34,717 nucleotides of DNA from Akkermansia muciniphila (GTDB lineage: Bacteria; Verrucomicrobiota; Verrucomicrobiia; Limisphaerales; UBA11320), in contig CAMAVD010000023.1 of NCBI GenBank assembly GCA_945861575.1, positions 1-34,717 on the forward strand, read 5' to 3'. The notes below the pieces were generated by a model that did not search any database, had not been told where the DNA came from, and saw only the letters and a list, made by a program, of their open reading frames with translations. This document shows positions 25,173 through 31,383 of this stretch, piece by piece. The translations under genes were made by a program, and so were the position numbers. The stretch's first letter is position 1. Each line of letters begins with the position of its first letter.

Positions 25173-25997
25173 CTACGAGACTATCTCTACGGGCAGATTC
25201 GCTCGACGCCATTCGGTGGGCGTATGGTTCCAGCGTCGCTTGAAGGTGGAGTTGAAGAGCCCTATGTGGCGGTAGCCGCATTCCTGAGCCACTTGGCCGA
25301 TTTTTAAATGCGTTTCCCTCAACAAATGTGCCGCTTTCAGCATTCTAAGCTCGGTTTGACGAGCGCTCAGGGAAACACGGAATGATTGCTGAAAGAGTCG
25401 GTTGAGATGGCGGGTGCTGCAGCGGCATTCTTCTGCGAGGGCTTCCACAGTACACGCGATCAAATCATTCTCGGTCATTTGCCCTAAACGCTGCAGGAAA
25501 CGCTCTCGGGAGCGGGAGGCCTTGCCGGCTTGGCTAGCGGGAATCACTTCATTCATGCCAATGGCCTGCGAAATCCACTGCAAGATGGCGGACCGATGGG
25601 TGAGTGAGCTCCCCGCCTGGGATTCAGCAATGATTCCGGCCAGACGTTTCGCAAGCGGGGCCGAGGCGGAAATGAACTGGAACGCCAGTGTTCGCTGGGT
25701 CTGCTCCAGCTCAAGATAGTGGCGTTCGCCAGGGGTAAGTAGGCCCGTGAGTCGATCGGGCTGGAACCGGAAGCAGCTGAACTCCAGAGCCGCTAGTTGC
25801 GATGCCCTAACGACGGATCGTCCCGAGGGTGAAAGCACCAAAACGGAGCCGCTTTCCAACAGCTTCGGGTCCGGCTCAAGACAGTAGCCGTCGCCTGAAT
25901 GGACACTCAACACGCGCCAGCCTTCCCCGGGGAAGGTCCATTCCTCCCCAGGGCTGACAACGACCCTTTTTAGGAGCAGGTGTGCCTCGTACGTCAC
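25173..25997 (-). CDS. AraC-family transcriptional regulator
   Basis: 274 residues. The N-terminal two thirds look like a cupin-type sensing domain ('VVVSPGEEWTFPGEGWRVLSVHSGDGYCLEPDP...LVLSPSGRSVVRAS'). The C-terminal 100 residues hold the double helix-turn-helix of AraC proteins: 'TVEALAEECRCSTRHLNRLFQQSFRVSLSARQTELRMLKAAHLLRETHLKIGQVAQECGYRHIGLFNSTFKRRWNHTPTEWRR'-type spacing, with the second helix pair carrying the usual GY..... F...FKR motif. Its 5' side faces the intergenic repeat and the uxaE operon on the opposite strand, so it may control that divergent sugar-acid operon. That link is inferred from position. Confidence 0.92.
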   Translation of the reverse strand: MTYEAHLLLKRVVVSPGEEWTFPGEGWRVLSVHSGDGYCLEPDPKLLESGSVLVLSPSGRSVVRASQLAALEFSCFRFQPDRLTGLLTPGERHYLELEQTQRTLAFQFISASAPLAKRLAGIIAESQAGSSLTHRSAILQWISQAIGMNEVIPASQAGKASRSRERFLQRLGQMTENDLIACTVEALAEECRCSTRHLNRLFQQSFRVSLSARQTELRMLKAAHLLRETHLKIGQVAQECGYRHIGLFNSTFKRRWNHTPTEWRRANLPVEIVS

Positions 25998-26297
25998 GTC
26001 CTCGAGAGTTTCGTCAATTCGTTACGGTTTCGTGTCAGTGGAGCAACGTGTTCGCAAAAAGAGGCCCCACTCTCCGCTCCTGATCCCGAAGGGATCACAG
26101 CCCATAGCCGGTCGGTTGAGGACCTCCGGGACGACACCACCGGTTCTCTGTTTTAGTGGAAGGATCCTGGAGGGATCCCAGGCCTCGGCAAGCGTTTAGC
26201 CGTATGGGGGACAGGAGTTCCCTGCCATAATGTGAACTGCTGACCGGCTGCGTGGAGTGCTTGCCTCGAGGCAGAGGCTTCTCCAGGATCTCGCATC
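25998..26297. other. Divergent intergenic region between the AraC gene and uxaE
   Basis: 300 bases without a gene. The centre is filled by the palindrome-rich repeat at 26082-26178. Promoters for the AraC regulator (-) and the uxaE pair (+) are expected on either side of it. A/T-richer sequence near 26010-26040 could serve the AraC gene. I saw no clear operator apart from the palindromes. Confidence 0.4.
26082..26178. repeat. Palindrome-rich intergenic repeat element (GATCCC-GAA-GGGATC type)
   Basis: Two short hairpins bracket the element: GATCCC-GAA-GGGATC (26082-26096) and GGATCC-TGGAG-GGATCC (26162-26178). Between them, AGCCGGTCGGT (about 26106-26116) can pair imperfectly with ACCACCGGTT (about 26136-26145). 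Translated, it gives an 'IPKGSQPIAG...DDTTGS'-like string that I remember from spurious small proteins in Verrucomicrobia and Planctomycetes genomes, which suggests a dispersed multicopy repeat. Only one copy is in this window, so repetition is inferred. Confidence 0.5.
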
Positions 26298-27551
26298 GTG
26301 TCAGCGCTCGAACGTTTTTCCTTTGGGGTCGGGGACCGCTTTGCCCATCAGGCGAAGGCGCAGCTCCAGGCCTTTCTCCAACTCCAGGCCAAAGGTGTTC
26401 TGGCATCCCCGGTCTGGAATAAATCCAATCGGGAGCACAGCTTCATCGGCTCAGAACCACAAAGCGTCTTTGACGCCGCTCAACGGGCAGTCAAAGCACT
26501 GGGATGGACGGGAGCGTGGCATGTGGATGCCGACCATATCCGGCTCCAGACAGTGGACCGTTTCATGGCCTGCTCCGACTTTTTTACCATCGACGTGGCG
26601 GACAGCATCGGACAGCCGACCTCCCCGACAGACATTGACGCCTTTCTAGCTAAGCACAAAGAACTTACAGGCCGCATCGAGATTGCTGGAATCCCCCAGC
26701 CCTTCGATCTGGAGCCTTCCGAAACAGCACGTGTGGTCGGCAAGTATCTCAAAGCGGCACGAGAGGCGGGCGAGATCTTTCGACACATCGCGACGCGCAA
26801 GGGAGGCTCGGACCGCTTCATCGCTGAAGTTTCCATGGATGAAACCGACGCCCCCCAAACGCCGCCTGAGCTCCTGATCATCCTGGCCGCCTTAGCGGAC
26901 GAGGGAGTACGACTCCAGACCATCGCTCCCAAATTCACTGGCCGATTCAATAAGGGGGTCGACTATGTGGGAGACTTGGCTCAGTTCGCTCGAGAGTTCA
27001 GAGACGACCTGGCCGTGATCGAGCACGGGGTCAAACACTACGGCCTTCCGGCAGGGTTGAAGCTGAGTGTTCACAGCGGCAGCGACAAATTCTCCATTTA
27101 CCAAATCATCCGCGAGGCACTGCAACAAACGGGTGCCGGCCTGCACATCAAGACTGCGGGAACCACTTGGCTTGAGGAGTTAATCGGTCTAGCGGAAGCG
27201 GGCGGTGAAGGTTTGACGATGTCGAAGGAAATCTATGGCCAGGCACTGGACCATGTAGATGAACTCTGCGGGCCCTACGCCAGCGTGATCGATATTGATC
27301 GCGTCCAGCTACCGTCGGCGGTGGCGGTGCGCCAGTGGACGGGAGAGCAATACGCGAATGCCCTTCGGCATGTGCCGGGGCACCCCGAGTTCAATCCGCA
27401 CTTCAGACAGCTCCTCCATGTGGCTTTCAAGCTGGCCGCCAAGCAGGGCAGCCGCTACACCGGCCTCCTGAAGGCCAACGAGAGTGTCGTTGCCCGCAAC
27501 GTCACGGAGAACATTTTCGACCGCCACATGAAGCCCCTCTTTCTCGGATGA
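26298..27551 (+). CDS. uxaE: Tagaturonate/fructuronate epimerase UxaE
   Basis: 417 residues from GTG 26298, with AGGA nine bases before it. The whole length fits the UxaE family: 'FSFGVGDRFAHQAKAQLQAF', 'SPVWNKSNREHSFIGSEPQSVF', 'WHVDADHIRLQTVDRFMACSDFFTIDVADSIG', 'RFIAEVSMDETDAPQTPPELLIILAALADEGV', 'TIAPKFTGRFNKGVDYVGD', 'KLSVHSGSDKFSIYQIIREAL' and 'LHIKTAGTTWLEELIGLAEAGG'. The His and Asp/Glu residues in DADH, DET and SVHSGSDKF are likely metal or substrate ligands of its TIM-barrel-like core. UxaE interconverts D-tagaturonate and D-fructuronate, linking galacturonate to the glucuronate/KDG route. Its TGA overlaps the ATG of the aldo/keto reductase gene by four bases, so they are coupled. 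Kinase and dehydratase genes of the pathway are not here. Confidence 0.88.
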   Translation: MSALERFSFGVGDRFAHQAKAQLQAFLQLQAKGVLASPVWNKSNREHSFIGSEPQSVFDAAQRAVKALGWTGAWHVDADHIRLQTVDRFMACSDFFTIDVADSIGQPTSPTDIDAFLAKHKELTGRIEIAGIPQPFDLEPSETARVVGKYLKAAREAGEIFRHIATRKGGSDRFIAEVSMDETDAPQTPPELLIILAALADEGVRLQTIAPKFTGRFNKGVDYVGDLAQFAREFRDDLAVIEHGVKHYGLPAGLKLSVHSGSDKFSIYQIIREALQQTGAGLHIKTAGTTWLEELIGLAEAGGEGLTMSKEIYGQALDHVDELCGPYASVIDIDRVQLPSAVAVRQWTGEQYANALRHVPGHPEFNPHFRQLLHVAFKLAAKQGSRYTGLLKANESVVARNVTENIFDRHMKPLFLG

Positions 27552-28480
27552 AAACTCGACCTCTTGGCAATACCGGCCTCCAGCTCCCCATCTTGAGCTT
27601 CGGTGCCTCCTCCCTCGGCCAGGAATTCCGAAGCGTCAAAATCGAAGAAGCGCTCAACAGTGTAAGAGTGGCTCTCGACTGCGGACTCAACTTCATCGAC
27701 ACCTCCCCGTTTTACGGCCGCGGAATCAGCGAGGTGCTCCTTGGGGTGGCGCTTCGCGGCATTCCGCGCGACCAATACCTGCTCTGCACCAAGCTCGGCC
27801 GATACGACCTTCAACACTTCGACTTCAGCGCCAAACGGGTGGCTGAGAGTGTGGATGTGAGCCTTCATAGGCTGGGAACTGACCATCTCGATATCCTCCT
27901 CTGTCACGATATCGAGTTCGTCCCCATGCAGCAGATCGTGGATATCACCCTGCCAGCCCTCCGCAAGGCACAGCAGGATGGCAAGGTGCGCTTCATCGGT
28001 TTCAGTGGCTATCCCCAGAAGATCTTCCGCTTTATTTGCGATCAGGCGCCCGTGGACTGTGTGCTCAGCTACAATCAATACACCCTGCAGAACACCCGCT
28101 TCGCCAGCGAGACGGTTCCCTACCTCAAGGCGAAGGGTATCGGAGCGATGAATGCGGGCCCCTTCAGCGCTCGCCTTCTCACCAATGCCACCCTGCCCCA
28201 GTGGCTGAAGGAGCCGGAGTCGGTGAAAGCGGCGGCTCGACAGGCGGCAGAACTGTGCCGGTCACGCGGGGTGGACATCGCCCAACTCGCGCTCCAATAC
28301 AGCCTCGCGAATACCGACATCGCGACCACGATCTCGGGTAGCGCGAATCCTGAGAATATCAGGAACTGGGCTCGCTGGGCTGATCTGCCTATCGATCAGG
28401 CTTTGTTGGCAGAGGTACTCCAGATTTTCAAACCCGTCAAAGACTTGGGTCATCTGGAAGGTCTTGCTGAGAACAACTAG
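27548..28480 (+). CDS. Aldo/keto reductase
   Basis: 310 residues from ATG 27548, overlapping the uxaE stop as ATGA; an open frame back to 27335 is only antiphase overlap with uxaE. The TIM-barrel AKR pattern is clear: 'KTRPLGNTGLQLPILSFGASSLGQEF', 'ALDCGLNFIDTSPFYGRGISEVLLGVAL' (catalytic Asp and Tyr), 'LLCTKLGRYD' (catalytic Lys), 'SLHRLGTDHLDILLCHDIEF' (catalytic His), and the NAD(P) site 'TISGSANPENIRNWARWAD'. It resembles L-galactose/L-fucose dehydrogenase-like AKRs, but the substrate cannot be fixed. The tight coupling to uxaE suggests reduction or oxidation of a uronate or related sugar. Confidence 0.93.
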   Translation: MKTRPLGNTGLQLPILSFGASSLGQEFRSVKIEEALNSVRVALDCGLNFIDTSPFYGRGISEVLLGVALRGIPRDQYLLCTKLGRYDLQHFDFSAKRVAESVDVSLHRLGTDHLDILLCHDIEFVPMQQIVDITLPALRKAQQDGKVRFIGFSGYPQKIFRFICDQAPVDCVLSYNQYTLQNTRFASETVPYLKAKGIGAMNAGPFSARLLTNATLPQWLKEPESVKAAARQAAELCRSRGVDIAQLALQYSLANTDIATTISGSANPENIRNWARWADLPIDQALLAEVLQIFKPVKDLGHLEGLAENN

Positions 28481-28605
28481 CCAGCCTGATTTTCTGGCGG
28501 CGGTGTTGGCAGCAGGATCCTTTCCTGCGGAAATGAGCGCCGATCCAAGGCTGGTTTTTCCTCGATTCCTCTCTTGGATTCCGGCATCAAAGAGGTCGAT
28601 CGCTC

Positions 28606-30267
28606 ATGCCCGCAAACGCCACTTCAAGCCTGTCCCAGCTTCCGCCGCTCATTGTCCACGAGGACGAGGATCTGTTGCTCGTCAATAAGCCTGCCGGATG
28701 GAATACCCATGCCCCATCGCCCTACGCCAATGAGGGGATCTACGAATGGCTACGTCATCGAGATCCGCGCTGGGCTTCTTTGGCCATCATGCACAGGTTG
28801 GACAAGGAGACCTCCGGGCTTCTTCTCTTCACCAAAACGCCCGCAGCCAATCGATCGCTTACTCATCAGTTCAGCGAGCACCTCGTTCGTAAAGCCTATC
28901 AATTACTAACCGATCGCCGCGGTCCCCAGGGTCCTGTCACCGCCACGTTTCCCATTTTTCGAAACGGAGACCATTACGTGAGCGATCCTCGTGGTCAAAA
29001 TGCGGAGACTTCTTTTCACCCTGAGGACAATCCTTCTGGCAAGGTCGGAACGGGGAACGCAGTGCAGAGGCACATCCGGGCGGAGCCAACCACGGGCCGA
29101 ACGCATCAGATTCGCGTGCATGCCGCGACCCTGGGCTTCCCAATTCTTGGGGATGTTCTCTATGGCGGAAGTCCAGCCTCTCGGCTTTTTCTTCACGCCG
29201 CTCGCCTGCGTTTCACCCACCCCACAACCCAGGAGGTGCTGGACTTCCAGTGTCCGGCTCCATGGGAGAATCAGGGGCCGACCGATTCTTCCCTGGCATT
29301 TCGATCCCGCACCACCTCGATACCTATGGAGGAAACCAACGCCTTTCGCTTGGTGCACGGGGCCTCCGATGGTTGGGAGGGTGCCTATGTGGAGCAGCTA
29401 GGATCCTGTTTGTTGGCACAGACGTCGGAGCCGCTTAGGAAGGACCAGATCGCGATGCTAGAAAGCTGGAGCGCGACAGCCGGGTTTCCTGGAGGAGGCA
29501 TCTACCATAAACTCCTGCTTCGACGGGTGAGAGGGATAGCTCCACAGCAGGTTTCTCCGGAGCGTGTCTCAGGTGCCGTCGCCTCAGAACGCTTTGTCAT
29601 TCGTGAGAACGGATTGCAATTCGAGCTCAGCTTTCAGGAGGGGTATTCCATCGGGCTTTTCCTGGATCAGAGGGACAATCGTCGACGTTGGAAGTGTGGA
29701 CATGTGGCGGCTGGTTTCGACCTCAAGGTGCCAGGGTTCGAATCTCGGGAACTCTTAAATACATTCTCCTACACCTGTGGCTTTTCGGTAGCAGCGGCGG
29801 CTGGCGGATGGAGGACCACCAGCCTGGATCTCTCGAAAAAGTATCTGGAGTGGGGCCGTCGCAACTTCACACTGAACGGGATCGATCTCGTTGGGCAGGA
29901 TTTCGTCTATGGGGACACTTTGGATTGGCTACGTCGTTGGGCCAAGAAGGGACGAAAGTTTCAAGGCATTGTCCTCGATCCGCCCACCTTCTCAGAATCG
30001 AAGGAACACGGCCGCTTTCAAGCGGAGCGGGACTACGGAAAACTCGTGCAGGCTGCGGTCGGAGTGCTTTCCCCCGGAGGAGTGCTCCTCGCCTCCACCA
30101 ACGCCGCTAAGCTAGATCCCGAGACGTTTATTGCCGAGGTCCAAGCGGGCGTACGGGCGGCTGGCAAGAAGGTCGGGCAAACCCATTATGCTCCGCAGCC
30201 CCCGGATTTTCCGATCAGCCGTGAGGAGCCGGGTTACCTAAAGACGTATTGGGTTCGCGCGCTATGA
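28606..30267 (+). CDS. Bifunctional RluA-like pseudouridine synthase / RlmI-like SAM methyltransferase
   Basis: 553 residues from ATG 28606 (AGAGGT nine bases before). Residues about 1-235 are an RluA-family pseudouridine synthase: 'VHEDEDLLLVNKPAGWNTHAP', MHRLDKETSGLLLFTK with catalytic D66, and 'RAEPTTGRTHQIRVHAATLGFPILGDVLYGG'. Residues about 250-553 are an RlmI/PF10672-type rRNA cytosine methyltransferase without the N-terminal PUA domain: 'RLVHGASDGWEGAYVEQLG', 'GYSIGLFLDQRDNRR', the SAM site 'LNTFSYTCGFSVAAAAGG', 'SLDLSKKYLEWGRRNFTLNG' and LDPPTFS. So one chain has two RNA-modifying activities, presumably on 23S rRNA or tRNA. Both active sites look intact. It lies 125 bases after the aldo/keto reductase and seems independent. 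Confidence 0.9.
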   Translation: MPANATSSLSQLPPLIVHEDEDLLLVNKPAGWNTHAPSPYANEGIYEWLRHRDPRWASLAIMHRLDKETSGLLLFTKTPAANRSLTHQFSEHLVRKAYQLLTDRRGPQGPVTATFPIFRNGDHYVSDPRGQNAETSFHPEDNPSGKVGTGNAVQRHIRAEPTTGRTHQIRVHAATLGFPILGDVLYGGSPASRLFLHAARLRFTHPTTQEVLDFQCPAPWENQGPTDSSLAFRSRTTSIPMEETNAFRLVHGASDGWEGAYVEQLGSCLLAQTSEPLRKDQIAMLESWSATAGFPGGGIYHKLLLRRVRGIAPQQVSPERVSGAVASERFVIRENGLQFELSFQEGYSIGLFLDQRDNRRRWKCGHVAAGFDLKVPGFESRELLNTFSYTCGFSVAAAAGGWRTTSLDLSKKYLEWGRRNFTLNGIDLVGQDFVYGDTLDWLRRWAKKGRKFQGIVLDPPTFSESKEHGRFQAERDYGKLVQAAVGVLSPGGVLLASTNAAKLDPETFIAEVQAGVRAAGKKVGQTHYAPQPPDFPISREEPGYLKTYWVRAL

Positions 30268-30686
30268 CCGTAAACCTAGAAAGGAGAATGGAGCGGTGTC
30301 GAGATGCGCACTAGCGTGGATGGGCAGCCTCAGATCCTGACGTCGTCGCCTACAAGGGACTTCCGCATTCGGATGTAGCGGACGACGCCAGGCCTCGGGC
30401 CTGCCGAACGAGACTCCAGTTGGAAGGCCCCAGATAAAAAGGGTTCTTCCGGGATTGTCGGGGGATTTTTCATTGAGTCAGAATGCTCGGCAACCGACTC
30501 TTGAGCATCCTTGCCACCTTCTTGACCGGTTCCAATCGGCTTCGAATTGCCTAACTATACCAACGATCGAAGTGCTTCTCTGCCCATGCTTGGCTCTTGT
30601 AGCGCCACAGCTCGCGCCCTCCTACGGTTCACCCTAGCTACACTCGACCGTCAACAGACAATCCCCAGACAATCCCGGAAGAGGTA
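30268..30686. other. Intergenic region with a spaced inverted repeat
   Basis: About 420 bases with no convincing gene; short plus-strand frames at 30455 and 30547 have no family resemblance and no ribosome site. The notable content is the near-perfect inverted repeat at 30445-30465/30662-30682. The last bases lead into the terminator of the EF-hand gene. Confidence 0.4.
30445..30682. repeat. 21-bp inverted repeat pair flanking about 196 bp (MITE-like)
   Basis: TCTTCCGGGATTGTCGGGGGA at 30445-30465 (first 20 bases TCTTCCGGGATTGTCGGGGG) matches the reverse complement of 30662-30682 at 20 of 21 positions; the one mismatch is at 30460 versus 30667. The right arm is preceded by a partial direct copy (GACAATCCCC at 30657-30666). 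The interior has no gene. The shape suits a small non-autonomous element or a long-range RNA fold; I found no target-site duplication. Confidence 0.5.
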
Positions 30687-30720
30687 TAAAAAGAAACCCC
30701 CGGCGAAGAACCGCCGGGGG
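30687..30720 (-). terminator. Rho-independent terminator of the EF-hand gene
   Basis: On the minus strand CCCCCGGCG pairs with CGCCGGGGG (30697-30705 with 30712-30720, nine GC-rich pairs, six-base loop) and is followed by TTTCTTTTT (30695-30687). It lies about 50 bases past the EF-hand stop. This is the clearest intrinsic terminator in the window. Confidence 0.9.
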
Positions 30721-30771
30721 CGTCATCCAATCATGCATCGGCCACACACCAATGCCTGCATCCAAACCAAA

Positions 30772-31170
30772 TTAGTTCTTAGGGGCCGGCGGCACCGCTG
30801 GGAGAGCTGGAGGTGTTGGGGGCGTCGTGCCGGCTCCCGGAGCGCCAGGGCCTTTGCGGCGGGCGCCTGCTTCCTGGGCACGCTTCTTCAGATCTTCACG
30901 CATCGCTTCCTTCTCCGTCTCATCGAGCTTGCCGTCCCCGTTCTTGTCATACTTCTTCAGGCGTTCCTGTTCGCGTTCCTTGCGGCGCTCTTCCTGAGCA
31001 GCCGCCTTCTCGGTTTCATCGAGCTGTCCGTCGCCATTCTTATCATACTTCTTGAGCATTTCAGCTCGGCGGGCCTCGGCCTTCTTCACTTTGTCGGCGG
31101 GGGCGTCTTCGGCTTGAAGAAAGGTTGAGCTAAGCGCCAGGCCTAAGGCCAGAATCAGAATCTTTTTCAT
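30772..31170 (-). CDS. Small secreted EF-hand (calcium-binding) protein
   Basis: 132 residues from ATG 31170 (MKKILILALGLALSSTFLQA|ED), a clean signal peptide; the frame runs further upstream but that part has no signal or family character. Two canonical EF-hand loops of the DKNGDGxLDETE type (about residues 43-54 and 73-84) sit in nearly identical 30-residue units ('LKKYDKNGDG.LDETEK'), each followed by a highly charged Arg/Glu/Lys helix. The C-terminal tail is Pro/Ala/Gly-rich and probably disordered. The mature protein should be exported and bind calcium. Such small EF-hand proteins are common in Verrucomicrobia and Planctomycetes and have no assigned role. It is a single-gene unit, judging by its own terminator and the 213-base gap to the ATPase gene on the same strand. 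Confidence 0.85.
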   Translation of the reverse strand: MKKILILALGLALSSTFLQAEDAPADKVKKAEARRAEMLKKYDKNGDGQLDETEKAAAQEERRKEREQERLKKYDKNGDGKLDETEKEAMREDLKKRAQEAGARRKGPGAPGAGTTPPTPPALPAVPPAPKN

Positions 31171-31383
31171 AGAGTAGCTTGTCTTTTGTTTCTCTCTGCC
31201 AACCCTTGTTTCGGCTGGCATCCAACAAGACTGAAGACGGGAACGAAGGGTTACAGGCATTCTTCGAGCGCGGCCAGGGGTGCCGTTGTCGAAGGCGGTC
31301 AGAGCCAACCCTGGGCAAAACTCCCTACAGCATAGGCCACAGCACAGAAGCTGCCTGCAGGGGAAGGTGCCACCCAGAACCCA

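Noticed and set aside
28481-28559. Possible terminator after the aldo/keto reductase gene (CCAGCC...GGCTGG followed by TTTTT, with an inner GCAGGA/TCCTGC hairpin)
   Set aside because: The outer stem is only six pairs over a 62-base span, so the fold is too weak to call.
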